From contig JADEXK010000012.1 in the NCBI GenBank assembly GCA_015207155.1, forward strand, positions 1 through 64,000: 64,000 bases of DNA, read 5' to 3'. The first letter of the stretch is position 1; each line of letters begins with the position of its first letter. The notes under the pieces were generated by a model that worked only from the letters and a program-made list of their open reading frames with translations, had not been told where the DNA came from and searched no databases. Source of the DNA: Nostocales cyanobacterium LEGE 11386 (GTDB lineage Bacteria; Cyanobacteriota; Cyanobacteriia; Cyanobacteriales; Nostocaceae). Position numbers and translations under genes: made by a program. Positions 1 to 8,546 of the stretch are shown piece by piece.

Positions 1-1
1 T

Positions 2-124
2 CCTGGTATGGACTACTATGAGCAAAAATACCAGGAACTGATGCTCAAAAACCTCCAGCAACAAGCTCAGGCTCTTGGCTTAGAACTCATTCCTCTTTCC
101 CACCCCACCGAATGTGTTTCTTGA
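2..124 (+). CDS. 3' end of an unidentified gene, possibly a transposase
   Basis: An open frame runs in from the left edge and ends at the TGA at 122-124. The visible 40 residues are a charged, Gln-rich segment (YYEQKYQELMLKNLQQQ, then ALGLELIPL) ending in ECVS. A Tyr-Glu-x2-Tyr followed by a basic helix and an 'LG' turn resembles the tail of some cyanobacterial IS transposases. That is a memory-level resemblance, not a domain match. The remnant-rich spacer that follows fits a mobile-element edge. The start and most of the protein are outside the window. Confidence 0.4.
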   Translation, partial: PGMDYYEQKYQELMLKNLQQQAQALGLELIPLSHPTECVS

Positions 125-632
125 AAGTCTTCAAAAGGGTCACAGTAAACAATAGTTACTGATGCCGTGCCCTTACTATCAATCTTCTTAACTGAAGTAT
201 ATTGCTCTGTACGCCAATTTGTGAGATTCTAAATAGACGTTGCTGAAGAACTTAGACAAACTGGGTAAAAATTTGATGTCTCTTTCCTACTAGCTTACAA
301 AAAGTCGCTACTCTACGATCAGATGCCTTTTGGTGTCTATGCGCCTGGTGAGATTAACTAAAACAAAATCAGGTTAGTCGGAGTATCCACAAGTTACATA
401 GGTCAAGCTGACCAGCATCTAGCTCTAATGGTACTTTTTCTATATAAGCAGCTGGCGCGTGTATCGCTCAAGCTCCGCTAACACGTAGTTTGCTGGAGGG
501 CTTTTTTTCATCGCCAGGGCCAGATCCTTTATTTTTAGATGTAGATGCAGGTGAAGATCTAGCTAGAATTTGCCACCAGAATTTAACTATTCCCCTACAC
601 ATTGAACTTTTATTTGATTTTAGGACACACAA
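125..632. other. 508-bp spacer with possible gene remnants
   Basis: No intact gene is seen. At about 239-361 one + frame reads VAEELRQTG, a stop, then KFDVSFLLAYKKSLLYDQMP and on to a stop after GEIN, which looks like an eroded coding stretch with an in-frame stop. A second short frame just before the next gene (about 510-622) reads SPGPDPLFLDVDAGEDLA. Neither was assigned to a family. AGGA at about 623 probably serves as ribosome binding site for the gene at 633. Confidence 0.35.
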
Positions 633-1787
633 ATGGACAATAAGCTGATGCTCATGATTCCTGGCCCAACGCCGGTGCCAGAAGCCGCTTTACTGGCATT
701 AGCCAAGCACCCAATTGGACATCGCACCAGTGAATTTAGCAACATCATGGCTGAGGTAACAGAAAACCTCAAATGGTTGCACCAAACTCAAAGCGATGTT
801 TTAATGCTGAATGTCAGTGGTACGGGTGCGGTGGAAGCCGGAATAATTAATTTTCTTTCTCCAGGCGATCGCATTTTAGTTGGCTCTAATGGTAAGTTTG
901 GTGAACGCTGGGTAGAAATTGGTCAAGCCTATGGTTTGCATGTAGAAGCCATCACTGCCGAATGGGGTAAACCCTTAGACACAACGCTGTTTGCCGAAAA
1001 ATTACAAGCGGACAGCCAAAAGCAAATTAAAGCCGTCATTATTACCCACAGCGAAACCTCAACGGGTGTGTTAAATGACTTAGAAACCATTAACCGTCAC
1101 GTCAAGGAACATGGTGAAGCTTTAATTATTGTTGATGCAGTCACTAGCTTGGGTGCATTCAATTTGCCCATAGATAGCTGGGGTTTGGATGTAGTCGCTT
1201 CTGGTTCCCAAAAAGGCTATATGATTCCGCCTGGTTTGGGATTTGTTTCTGTTAGTCCCAAAGCTTGGGAAGCTTACAAAACGGCGAAATTACCCAAGTA
1301 TTATTTAGATTTAGGTAAATATCGCAAATCTACAGCCAAAAATACTACCCCATTTACTCCACCCGTTAACTTGATTGTGGCTTTACACACCACGTTGCAG
1401 ATGATGAAAGCGGAAGGATTGGAGTCAATATTTGCCCGACACCAAAGACTCAAGAATGCTACCCGTGCTGCTGTTCGAGGTTTGAATTTACCATTATTTG
1501 GCTCAGATGATTACGCTAGTCCAGCAATTACGGCTGTAGCACCACAAGGCGTAGAAGCGGATAAAATTCGGTCATTGATGAACAAACGTTTTGATATTGC
1601 TTTAGCAGGCGGTCAAGACCATCTGAAAAATAAAATTTTCCGCATAGGGCACTTGGGCTTTGTGAGCGATCGCGATATTCTTAGTTGCATAGCATCCCTA
1701 GAAGTGATTCTTTGTGAACTCGGTCACGAAAACTTCACTCCTGGTGCTGGTATAGCCGCAGCAGCTAGAGTTTTTAGTCAGTCCTGA
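633..1787 (+). CDS. Class V PLP-dependent aminotransferase (serine/alanine-glyoxylate type)
   Basis: A 384-residue fold-type I PLP enzyme of the aminotransferase class V family. The N-terminus has the substrate-loop motif IPGPTPVP (residues 9-16). SGTGAVEA (62-69) is the phosphate-binding turn, D168 (IIVDAV) should pair with the pyridine nitrogen, and K194 in ASGSQKGY is the expected Schiff-base lysine. Relatives transaminate glyoxylate with serine or alanine, a photorespiratory step in cyanobacteria. The same family was historically labelled 'soluble hydrogenase 42 kDa subunit' in Anabaena, a name not supported by these motifs. ATG 633 follows AGGA at good spacing. The gene stands alone and is closed by a strong terminator. 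Confidence 0.9.
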   Translation: MDNKLMLMIPGPTPVPEAALLALAKHPIGHRTSEFSNIMAEVTENLKWLHQTQSDVLMLNVSGTGAVEAGIINFLSPGDRILVGSNGKFGERWVEIGQAYGLHVEAITAEWGKPLDTTLFAEKLQADSQKQIKAVIITHSETSTGVLNDLETINRHVKEHGEALIIVDAVTSLGAFNLPIDSWGLDVVASGSQKGYMIPPGLGFVSVSPKAWEAYKTAKLPKYYLDLGKYRKSTAKNTTPFTPPVNLIVALHTTLQMMKAEGLESIFARHQRLKNATRAAVRGLNLPLFGSDDYASPAITAVAPQGVEADKIRSLMNKRFDIALAGGQDHLKNKIFRIGHLGFVSDRDILSCIASLEVILCELGHENFTPGAGIAAAARVFSQS

Positions 1788-1826
1788 ATGCTTCCTGAGT
1801 ATTGTTGTGCTACTCAAAATTAAATT

Positions 1827-1860
1827 AAAAAAGCGAGTTAATTAATTAACTCGCTTTTTT
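1827..1860 (+). terminator. Rho-independent terminator
   Basis: AAGCGAGTTAATTAA is followed by its reverse complement and a run of six T, forming a nearly loopless perfect palindrome. It lies 40 bp past the stop of the aminotransferase gene. The A-run on the left would let it also work on the other strand. Confidence 0.85.
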
Positions 1861-2310
1861 GTTTTGTCTGTAAATGAATAGAAACCGTGACAATTAATCT
1901 TTTGATCTAAGTACCTAAGCATAAATATTTAGCCATTTTTCCACACGAATGAAATCGCTGTATTCCCATGCTGTCACTGTTCGGCTGACGCTCAAGGCGA
2001 AGCCTGTCACCTATTCCCTATCACCTATCCTAATACTGTTACTAGTTAGAACCATGATTACGCCAGACCGAGTGCCAAAAAAGCGATTACCAATAACTCT
2101 TTCTTTTTCTCTGTCGAGTACATCACATAGAAAACATATCGCTAAAGCTTTCACATAATGTGGCGTAGGCATAAGCTCTGCTAGCGTTTTCGCAAAGCGT
2201 GGTGTAAAGCTCTACGGGCATGGCTGTGCTTAAAGCCATAAATTGCCGGAGGCTCTAACTATGCCTAAAAGACTTGACGAAACAGTAAGCGAGCAAGATT
2301 CATAATGATA
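1861..2310. repeat. 450-bp spacer with dispersed-repeat fragments
   Basis: No convincing gene. The stretch at about 2000-2030 holds the 'CCTATTCCCTATCACC' type of low-complexity repeat seen elsewhere in the window. About 2160-2235 (GCGTAGGCATAAGCTCTGC onward) is a palindrome-rich segment of the kind scattered through Nostoc genomes. A 69-codon open frame over this region is built from repeat sequence. Confidence 0.5.
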
Positions 2311-2502
2311 CTACGCCGTCTCTAGCCAATCATAAATTTGTTCTAACTGTTCTAAAGTAATCAACCCATATTGCCAAAGAATCATTGGTAACGGCCCTGG
2401 ATCTTGTTCCCGATGCCGCAGGGCCACGGCCAGTGATGCCGCAGAAATTGCCAAATCTTCCTGTAAAAAATGAATTAGTCGAGAATATGTTGATGGTGAC
2501 AT
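2311..2502 (-). CDS. DUF2949 family protein
   Basis: A 63-residue protein of the cyanobacterial DUF2949 family. It starts MSPSTYSRLIHFLQEDLAIS and contains the typical 'LPMILWQYGLITLEQLEQIYDWL' signature region near the C-terminus. The function of the family is unknown. The start was set at 2502 rather than at the longer open frame (2553) because a near-consensus Shine-Dalgarno, AAGGAGGTG, sits 8 nt upstream of this ATG and would lie inside the longer version. It is a standalone gene, mostly helical, with no signal peptide or membrane segment. Confidence 0.85.
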   Translation of the reverse strand: MSPSTYSRLIHFLQEDLAISAASLAVALRHREQDPGPLPMILWQYGLITLEQLEQIYDWLETA

Positions 2503-2510
2503 TTGTAACT

Positions 2511-2519
2511 CACCTCCTT
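2511..2519 (-). promoter_or_regulatory. Strong Shine-Dalgarno deciding the DUF2949 start
   Basis: On the minus strand the sequence reads AAGGAGGTG, then 8 nt, then ATG at 2502. This is among the strongest ribosome binding sites in the window. It shows that the upstream in-frame ATG at 2553 is not the start. Confidence 0.85.
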
Positions 2520-3024
2520 GTATTGAATGTATTGTCATATATCGCTTTACCATTTCTCAGTAGCCCGCAGCTAATATTTCATTGCTAACTGGTGATTACC
2601 GGATAAACACTTCAACAAATTTGTCTAAAATTTCTCAAATAAACCGCTTTCATCGATAAAATTGGGAAATCTTGACTTGATAACACCACTTATCTGCTCA
2701 ATTCTTAAACGGCAAACTACTCAGGTTAAATTGTTTTTACCCTTTTTAGTATGGTGTTTAAATGAATTACACATCCAGTAACGAAGATTCCATAGCTAAT
2801 ACTCTCCTATGAGCATCTGTTTACACTTACGCCAAAAGGCAGATTTTTGGCGGTTAAACCGTGGAAATGTGATTGTACCTTGAAACTGCAAATTTTCCTA
2901 TGCTTGACATCATAATAAATAGTAGCCGGACAATTTGCTTTTTTATACCTACTTGATAGTTTTTTTACAGAACGCTCATTAATTCAGCATTTGCCGAGGC
3001 TTACTGCATAGGGCAAGCAAATGT
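2520..3024. other. About 500-bp AT-rich spacer between two minus-strand genes
   Basis: It lies upstream of the DUF2949 gene and downstream of the DUF192 gene. No open frame of note, no terminator hairpin with a T-run and no recognisable RNA was found. Confidence 0.5.
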
Positions 3025-3555
3025 TTATTTCCGTAAATCTCCCGTTTCTAGGAACTCAATTTTGACGCGATCGCCTGACTGTAAATTTAATTCGGCAGCT
3101 CTTCCAGAGCGCAGTTCAATTACCGTGTCGATGGGTACATCAGGCCCATAAGTGGGACAAGGCTCACTAGCGCAAGGAGGTGCAGAAGCCTGAATATACT
3201 TCACAACCCCATTTTGTAAAAAGACCATATCTAAAGGAACAGGGACATTTTTCATCCAAAATCTCACTGGTTGTGCAGAAGGAAATGGGAATAACATCCC
3301 GCGATTATTAGGCAAAGTCGGTCGATACATCAAGCCCTTTGCTTGCTGTTCCGGTGTGCGTGCCACTTCCAATTGAATCTTAGTACCATTAGGAACAATT
3401 GCCTCCGCAGAAATCGGTAGTATTTGACCAAGGTTTTCTGGTGTTTGAGCTTGAGAACTTGGGGTGTTTAAGGAAGATTTAGCAGTTGTCTGCATAGAGC
3501 AGCTCATGAGTAAAATACTCAGCAGCATCGGGAGTAAACTTAGCCAACGCATCAT
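3025..3555 (-). CDS. DUF192 family lipoprotein
   Basis: A 176-residue exported protein. The N-terminus has two Arg-proximal residues, a hydrophobic stretch and a lipobox ending LLMSC (C19), so it is probably a lipoprotein. After a Ser/Thr-rich linker, residues of about 55-170 match DUF192: IQLEVARTPEQQAKGLMYRP, then MLFPFPSAQPVRFWMKNV, DMVFL and VIELRSGRAAELNL. DUF192 is a small beta-rich domain of unknown function, common in bacteria and archaea. A CxxxxC pair (APPCASEPCP) in the middle could form a disulfide after export. It is divergent from the CAP-domain gene, with a shared 270-bp promoter region. Confidence 0.85.
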   Translation of the reverse strand: MMRWLSLLPMLLSILLMSCSMQTTAKSSLNTPSSQAQTPENLGQILPISAEAIVPNGTKIQLEVARTPEQQAKGLMYRPTLPNNRGMLFPFPSAQPVRFWMKNVPVPLDMVFLQNGVVKYIQASAPPCASEPCPTYGPDVPIDTVIELRSGRAAELNLQSGDRVKIEFLETGDLRK

Positions 3556-3826
3556 ACAATTTTTGATTTTGTAATTTAGATTTCGATTTTACAGAATTTA
3601 AACCAAAAAGCACATGGCTTGTAGTTGTTTTTTTGGTAACTCAAGTAACTGTAAGTTAGTGATTTTACTGTTATGGATGAAATTAATATTTCTATCCTTT
3701 CTGCCTTGTAGCTTTTAGCGATCGCACTTACTTAAACACACTTGCCCAAAAATTAACTATCGGTGGTTGCGAAAACTTTTACCTTTCCTGTGGAGCCTAT
3801 ATATATTGACTGTGCGCTCCTAATTT

Positions 3827-4495
3827 GTGAGGTTATTGATGAATCTTTGGAAATTATTGCCGATAATTTCTCAACCAGGTACTGAGAATTTAGCACAGGG
3901 GAATATCCTCTCGCAGTTGGAAAAACAGATAATAGCAGAAATGAATCAGGTGCGAATCAATCCAACTGCATACCTACCGATTCTGGAACAATGGAAAAGG
4001 CAATTCCAAGGTCAACAAGTCAAAATATCTGACTATGTTTATTTGCAAACTCAGGAAGGAGTGAAAGCAGTTGATGAGGCGATCGCCTTTCTCAAGTTAG
4101 CTCCTTCTGTGGGAGCATTGAATGTATCTACAGGAATGTCTTTAGCCGCTAGAGATCACGTCAAAGACCAAGGTACAAAAGGTATTACAGGTCATTCCGG
4201 TAGTGATGGCAGTGATCCGTTTACTCGTATCAGCCGTTATGGGAAATGGCAAATCACCGCAGGCGAAAACATCAGCTATGGTTCTAGCACAGCCCAAGAT
4301 ATCATCATGCAGTTAATTATTGATGACGGCGTACCGTCACGCGGTCATCGCCACAATATATTTAACTCTGGTTTTAAAGTCGCTGGCGCGGCCTTTGGAA
4401 TTCATGCCAAATACAGGCAGATGTGTGTGATTACTTATGCTGGTGGATATATCGAGAGAATGGGGAGTAGGGAGTGGGGGAGCAGGGGAGAATAA
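3827..4495 (+). CDS. CAP (SCP/PR1-like) domain protein with repeat-encoded C-terminus
   Basis: A 222-residue protein of the CAP superfamily. [16 protein letters not shown] near residue 40 is the first CAP helix. [20 protein letters not shown] holds a CAP histidine, TAGENISYG the conserved Glu, and [20 protein letters not shown] the second His and the closing strands. CAP proteins are usually secreted, with roles in wall or surface biology. Here the N-terminus is only weakly hydrophobic and no clear signal peptide is seen. The frame opens with GTG 3827; ATG 3839 (MNLWKLLP) is the alternative. The last 11 residues ([11 protein letters not shown]) are translated from a GGGAGTAGGGAGTGGGGGAG repeat, so the ancestral end was probably earlier. 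Confidence 0.8.
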   Translation: MRLLMNLWKLLPIISQPGTENLAQGNILSQLEKQIIAEMNQVRINPTAYLPILEQWKRQFQGQQVKISDYVYLQTQEGVKAVDEAIAFLKLAPSVGALNVSTGMSLAARDHVKDQGTKGITGHSGSDGSDPFTRISRYGKWQITAGENISYGSSTAQDIIMQLIIDDGVPSRGHRHNIFNSGFKVAGAAFGIHAKYRQMCVITYAGGYIERMGSREWGSRGE

Positions 4496-4548
4496 TAATA
4501 TAAGTTATTTCACCCCTGTCCCCTGAATTGATCAAAAAACCGACAATC

Positions 4549-5388
4549 ATGTCTTCTTCTACGACAGCTGCAAACCTCAACACTTACATCCAAGGTCAAG
4601 GATTCCCTATTTTGGGCTTACATGGTCATCCTGGATCTGGTCGTAATCTTTCTGTTTTTACCAATCACCTAGCAAAGCGTTACCAAACTTTTGCCCCAGA
4701 TTTGCGTGGATATGGCAAAAGTCGCTGCCAGGTCAATTTTGAGATGTCTGACCATTTAACCGACTTAGAAGCTCTGTTAGACCGCTTTGGTATTGAAAAA
4801 TGCCTCATCTTAGGATGGTCGCTTGGTGGGATTTTGGCAATGGAAATGGCTTTGCGACTACCACAGCGCGTTACTGGTTTAATTTTGGTGGCGACAGCAG
4901 CCAGACCCCGGGGAAATCATCCCTCTGTTACTTGGCAAGATAATCTCTATACTGGCGTTGCCGGGATTTTGAATTATCTCCAACCGAGTTGGCAGTGGAA
5001 TATAGAGACTTTTGGCAAGCGATCGCTGTTTCGTTATTTAATCCAACAACATACGTCCACAGCCTATAATTATATTGCCCAAGAAGCTGTACAAGCTTAT
5101 TTACAAACCTCGCCTCCGGCAACTCGCGCTCTCTATACTGCCCTCAAATCTGGTTACAATCGACTCACAGATTTACAGCAAATTCACTGCCCTAGTCTGG
5201 TACTTGCAGGGAAAGAAGACCGCCACATCACGGCTGAGTCTAGCTTAGAAACTGCCCGACACCTGAAAAATAGCCAGTGGCATTGTTATCCTCATACCGC
5301 ACATTTATTTCCGTGGGAGATTCCCCAACAGGTTTTGGGTGATATTGATAGTTGGTTAGCAGAACATCCGCAGGTTGTAGGATTGTAG
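4549..5388 (+). CDS. Alpha/beta-hydrolase fold protein
   Basis: About 279 residues. The oxyanion HGHPGSG sits near the N-terminus, the nucleophile elbow GWSLGG carries the catalytic Ser, LVLAGKEDRHI supplies the acid and PHTAHLFPWE the His. The order and spacing are those of the AB_hydrolase_1 family (esterases, haloperoxidase-like enzymes, lactonases). The substrate cannot be read from sequence. No signal peptide is present, so it is probably cytoplasmic. The frame extends to a TTG at 4528, but ATG 4549 (MSSSTTAANL) is the better start. It is 10 bp from the next ATG, so it may be co-transcribed with the Uma2 gene. Confidence 0.85.
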   Translation: MSSSTTAANLNTYIQGQGFPILGLHGHPGSGRNLSVFTNHLAKRYQTFAPDLRGYGKSRCQVNFEMSDHLTDLEALLDRFGIEKCLILGWSLGGILAMEMALRLPQRVTGLILVATAARPRGNHPSVTWQDNLYTGVAGILNYLQPSWQWNIETFGKRSLFRYLIQQHTSTAYNYIAQEAVQAYLQTSPPATRALYTALKSGYNRLTDLQQIHCPSLVLAGKEDRHITAESSLETARHLKNSQWHCYPHTAHLFPWEIPQQVLGDIDSWLAEHPQVVGL

Positions 5389-5398
5389 TATAAGGTAT

Positions 5399-6193
5399 AT
5401 GACCCCAACACTTGCAGCCATGTCTGTCGCCAAAGACTTTGAACCACCAAAAGATGTAATATTTCCACCAGGGAATTTAGAAAGTAACGAACCGCCCTTG
5501 GAAACGTCTCTACATTTGCAGCAAATGCTGCTATTAATCAAATGTCTTGAATGGTGGTGGCGAGACCATGATGATTTTTTTGCTGCTGGTAATCTCAGTA
5601 TTTATTACAGCCCTCGTCAGCGTAAGATAGAAGATTTTCGCGGTCCAGATTTTTTTGTGGTGCGTGATACTGAACGCAAACCCCGTGACAGTTGGGTTGT
5701 GTGGGAAGAAGATGGCAAATATCCCAATTTAATTATAGAACTGCTTTCAAAATCCACAGCAGCCACTGACAAAGGTTTAAAAAAACAAATTTACCAAGAT
5801 ATCTTCCGTACTCCCGAATACTTTTGGTTTGACCCCAAGAATTTAGAATTTGCTGGGTTTATTTTAGTTGGTGGTACATATCAACCGATAGAACCTAACC
5901 CTCAAGGTTTATTGTGGAGTCAGCAGTTAAGTTTATACTTGGGTGTACATGAAAATCAGTTGCGTTATTTCACTGTGGAAGGACAATTAATGCCTACACC
6001 TGAAGAAATCGCACAGTGGGAAGGGGAACGTGCAGAACAAGAAATGCAACGCGCTGAACAAGAAAGACAACGTGCTGAACAAGAAAGACAACGTGCTGAA
6101 CAAGAAAGACAACGTGCTGAACAAGAAATGCAACGTGCTGAACGTTTAGCAGCAAAACTGCGAGAATTGGGTATTGACCCAGATATCCCATAA
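5399..6193 (+). CDS. Uma2 family (DUF820) restriction-fold protein with heptad-repeat tail
   Basis: A 264-residue protein. Residues 1-200 match the cyanobacterial Uma2/DUF820 family, a PD-(D/E)XK nuclease fold: DFRGPDFFVVRD provides an acidic residue, LIIELLSKSTAATDK the Glu and Lys-rich helix, and YFWFDPKNLEF the following strand. The family is hugely expanded in filamentous cyanobacteria and of unclear role. Residues of about 211-245 form a predicted coiled coil of five heptads (AEQEMQR, AEQERQR three times, AEQEMQR), ending in LRELGIDPD, the usual Uma2 tail. The gene begins 10 bp after the hydrolase stop. Confidence 0.85.
   Translation: MTPTLAAMSVAKDFEPPKDVIFPPGNLESNEPPLETSLHLQQMLLLIKCLEWWWRDHDDFFAAGNLSIYYSPRQRKIEDFRGPDFFVVRDTERKPRDSWVVWEEDGKYPNLIIELLSKSTAATDKGLKKQIYQDIFRTPEYFWFDPKNLEFAGFILVGGTYQPIEPNPQGLLWSQQLSLYLGVHENQLRYFTVEGQLMPTPEEIAQWEGERAEQEMQRAEQERQRAEQERQRAEQERQRAEQEMQRAERLAAKLRELGIDPDIP
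6032..6136 (+). repeat. 21-bp in-frame tandem repeat (five copies)
   Basis: Five units of GCTGAACAAGAAAGACAACG plus one base, each encoding one coiled-coil heptad. The middle three look identical, and the outer two differ by the AGA/ATG change that makes Met. The length should vary by slippage or recombination without breaking frame. Confidence 0.9.
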
Positions 6194-6308
6194 CAAAGCG
6201 ATCGCTCCCTGGTATTTGAGTTAAAAATGCGATCGCCTTCCCAGAAGAAGGGACGGGGGGAATTCACGTTGAAATAAACAATTACGAATTACGAATTGGA
6301 GTCCATGC

Positions 6309-7823
6309 ATGAACTTCCGTGAAGAATTTAAATTATTATTACGTGCCCGCTACCCTTTGATTTATATTCCTACCTATGAAGAAGAGCGCTTAGAAGTAGC
6401 AATCCGGGAAGAAGCAGCCAATCAAGGTAATCGCCCAGTATATACTTGGGATTTTGTCGATGGCTATCAAGGAAACCCCAATGATGCAGGGTTTGGTAAG
6501 CGTAACCCTCTGCAAGCTTTGGAATTTGTGGAAAAATTACCAGCTTCTGCGCCAGCTGTGTTAATTCTCCGAGATTATCATCGTTTTTTAGAAGATGTAG
6601 CGATCGCTCGCAAACTCCGCAACTTGGCCAGACTGCTGAAATCCCAACCGAAAAATTTAGTATTACTCTCACCGCGCATTGCCATTCCTGACGACTTAAC
6701 CGAAGTTTTGACGGTTGTTGAGTTTCCCTTACCCGCAGCCCCAGAAATTAAAATAGAAGTGGAACGCTTACTGCAAACTACTGGTAATAATACCCTTTCT
6801 GGCAAAATTCTGGACGACCTTGTGCGCTCTTGTCAAGGGCTGTCGATGGAGAGGATTCGCCGGGTTTTGGCGAGAGCGATCGCCTCCCATGGAGAATTGC
6901 AACCAGAGGATGTAGACTTGGTTTTGGAAGAAAAACGCCAAACTATCCGCCAAACCCAAATTCTAGACTTTTACCCCGCCACTGAGCAAATTTCTGATAT
7001 TGGCGGACTGGATAATCTCAAGGATTGGCTCATTCGTCGAGGCGGGTCGTTTACAGAAAGAGCGCGCCAGTATGGATTACCGCATCCCCGTGGTTTAATG
7101 TTGGTAGGTATTCAAGGAACTGGTAAATCTTTAACGGCCAAAGCGATCGCTCATCACTGGCATTTACCTCTACTACGCTTAGATGTGGGGCGATTATTTG
7201 GTGGTTTAGTGGGTGAATCAGAATCCCGCACTCGCCAAATGATTCAGGTGGCGGAAGCCCTTGCGCCTTGTGTATTGTGGATTGATGAAATAGATAAAGC
7301 TTTTTCGGGACTGGGTAGCAAAGGTGATGCTGGTACTACGAGCCGAGTATTTGGGACTTTTATTACTTGGTTAGCAGAGAAAACCTCACCTGTATTTGTT
7401 GTCTCTACCGCCAACGACATCCAAGCCTTACCGCCGGAAATGTTGCGTAAAGGGCGATTTGATGAAATTTTCTTTGTGGGTTTGCCCACTCAAGATGAGA
7501 GAAAAGCAATTTTTAACGTTCATTTATCCAGATTGCGCCCCCATAACTTGAAAGGTTATGACATCGACAGGTTAGCTTATGAAACACCCGATTTTTCTGG
7601 AGCAGAAATTGAGCAAACTTTGATTGAAGCAATGCACATTGGATTTAGCCAAAACCGTGATTTTACGACTGATGATATTTTAGAAGCAGCTAGCCAAATC
7701 ATCCCTCTAGCGCGAACTGCGGTAGAGCAAATTCAACAACTGCAAGAATGGGCGGCTGCGGGAAGAGCGCGTCTAGCATCAAAACATAGCTCCTTAAGTG
7801 ATGCCTTCGGGAAGCTACGCTAA
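6309..7823 (+). CDS. AAA-family ATPase, Ycf46-like
   Basis: A 504-residue protein of the Ycf46/Slr0374-like AAA group of cyanobacteria and algal plastids. The N-terminal half (1-230) opens with [27 protein letters not shown]. The AAA module has Walker A GIQGTGKS (about 267-274), Walker [10 protein letters not shown] (about 320-328) and a sensor/arginine-finger region ([25 protein letters not shown]), followed by the helical lid ([24 protein letters not shown]). The Ycf46 group has been linked to CO2 response and photosynthesis regulation, but its substrate is unsettled. It is cytoplasmic, with no membrane segment. The run [10 protein letters not shown] is highly conserved in FtsH-type AAA domains. 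ATG 6309 is the natural start. Confidence 0.9.
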   Translation: MNFREEFKLLLRARYPLIYIPTYEEERLEVAIREEAANQGNRPVYTWDFVDGYQGNPNDAGFGKRNPLQALEFVEKLPASAPAVLILRDYHRFLEDVAIARKLRNLARLLKSQPKNLVLLSPRIAIPDDLTEVLTVVEFPLPAAPEIKIEVERLLQTTGNNTLSGKILDDLVRSCQGLSMERIRRVLARAIASHGELQPEDVDLVLEEKRQTIRQTQILDFYPATEQISDIGGLDNLKDWLIRRGGSFTERARQYGLPHPRGLMLVGIQGTGKSLTAKAIAHHWHLPLLRLDVGRLFGGLVGESESRTRQMIQVAEALAPCVLWIDEIDKAFSGLGSKGDAGTTSRVFGTFITWLAEKTSPVFVVSTANDIQALPPEMLRKGRFDEIFFVGLPTQDERKAIFNVHLSRLRPHNLKGYDIDRLAYETPDFSGAEIEQTLIEAMHIGFSQNRDFTTDDILEAASQIIPLARTAVEQIQQLQEWAAAGRARLASKHSSLSDAFGKLR

Positions 7824-7832
7824 TGTATGGCA

Positions 7833-7913
7833 AAGTGCTGAGTGCCTTTTTTAGTGCTGAGTGCTGAGTCCTGAGTGCTGAGTGCTGAGTGCTGAGTCCT
7901 GAGTGCTGAGTGA
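7833..7913. repeat. STRR array, unit GTGCTGA
   Basis: Heptanucleotide short tandem repeats (GTGCTGA with GTCCTGA variants), about ten units interrupted by CCTTTTTT. The same family, on the other strand (ACTCAGC), occurs at 46930-46970, and it recurs in a large block at 57702-57890. STRRs are characteristic of heterocystous cyanobacteria. Confidence 0.9.
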
Positions 7914-8009
7914 TGCAATAATCAGGTAATTAATTTTACTTATGTCAATAGTCAGGATTTAATCATGAATTACTATTGACTATTGACTACTGGTGATGAG
8001 GTTTTAACT

Positions 8010-8477
8010 ATGCTTTCTAATTTACTAAAGTTTATATTAGGCGTTTTCCTCGCGATCGCTGTTTTAGTGGGTAGTGGTGTCGCCGTGGCACTCTATTTCA
8101 TGAATCGAACTGCTATACCACCTGCCAGACCTCTGTTTGCTAATGATAGTCCCTCGTCACCAAGTACAACACCTAAAGCGACTGAGGTAGAAGCTAAACC
8201 GACCTCAACGCCTACTTCCACACCTACCCCAACTCCTACCCCCACGCCCACAGAGTCATTACCACCAGGAGCTTACCGAGGGAGCGTTAGTTGGTCTCAA
8301 GGTTTGAGTTTGCGCTCAGAACCAAACCCGGATGCTGAACGTATCGGTGGCGTTGCTTTTAATGAAGAAATTATCGTTTTGGCAGAAAGCCAGGATAAAG
8401 GCTGGCAAAAGATTCGCACAGCAAATAAACAAGAAGGTTGGGTAAAAATAGGTAATATTCAACGGATTAATGAATAA
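8010..8477 (+). CDS. Membrane-anchored SH3-domain protein
   Basis: About 155 residues. An N-terminal transmembrane helix (FILGVFLAIAVLVGSGVAVA) is followed by a Pro/Ser/Thr linker with a (TP)n run, then a bacterial SH3 domain (SLRSEPNPDAERIGGVAFNE through GWQKIRTANKQEGWVKIGNI). The topology is probably N-in, with the SH3 domain in the periplasm, where such domains often bind cell wall. ATG 8010 was chosen over the upstream TTG 7983 because GAGG lies 8-10 nt before it and the shorter form puts the membrane helix near the N-terminus. The (TP)n tract is encoded by a CCTACC/CCCACG repeat. Confidence 0.8.
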   Translation: MLSNLLKFILGVFLAIAVLVGSGVAVALYFMNRTAIPPARPLFANDSPSSPSTTPKATEVEAKPTSTPTSTPTPTPTPTPTESLPPGAYRGSVSWSQGLSLRSEPNPDAERIGGVAFNEEIIVLAESQDKGWQKIRTANKQEGWVKIGNIQRINE

Positions 8478-8546
8478 TTCGGTACAAGGAACAAGCCGGA
8501 AAGTCAACGAATGCCAATAGCTAGCGTGGCGGGGCATCTATGGTAA

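Noticed and set aside
1949..2158. 69-codon + frame in the spacer after the aminotransferase
   Set aside because: It is built from simple repeat (CCTATTCCCTATCACC) and has no family resemblance or ribosome binding site.
5965..6267. 100-codon minus frame rich in Cys/Ser/Ala repeats
   Set aside because: It is the antisense of the 21-bp Uma2 coiled-coil repeat; the periodic CISCSAR peptides mirror the sense repeat.
7833..7913. Possible CRISPR array
   Set aside because: Units are 7 bp with no spacers; these are STRR heptamers. The same applies to the arrays at 46930, 50253 and 57702.
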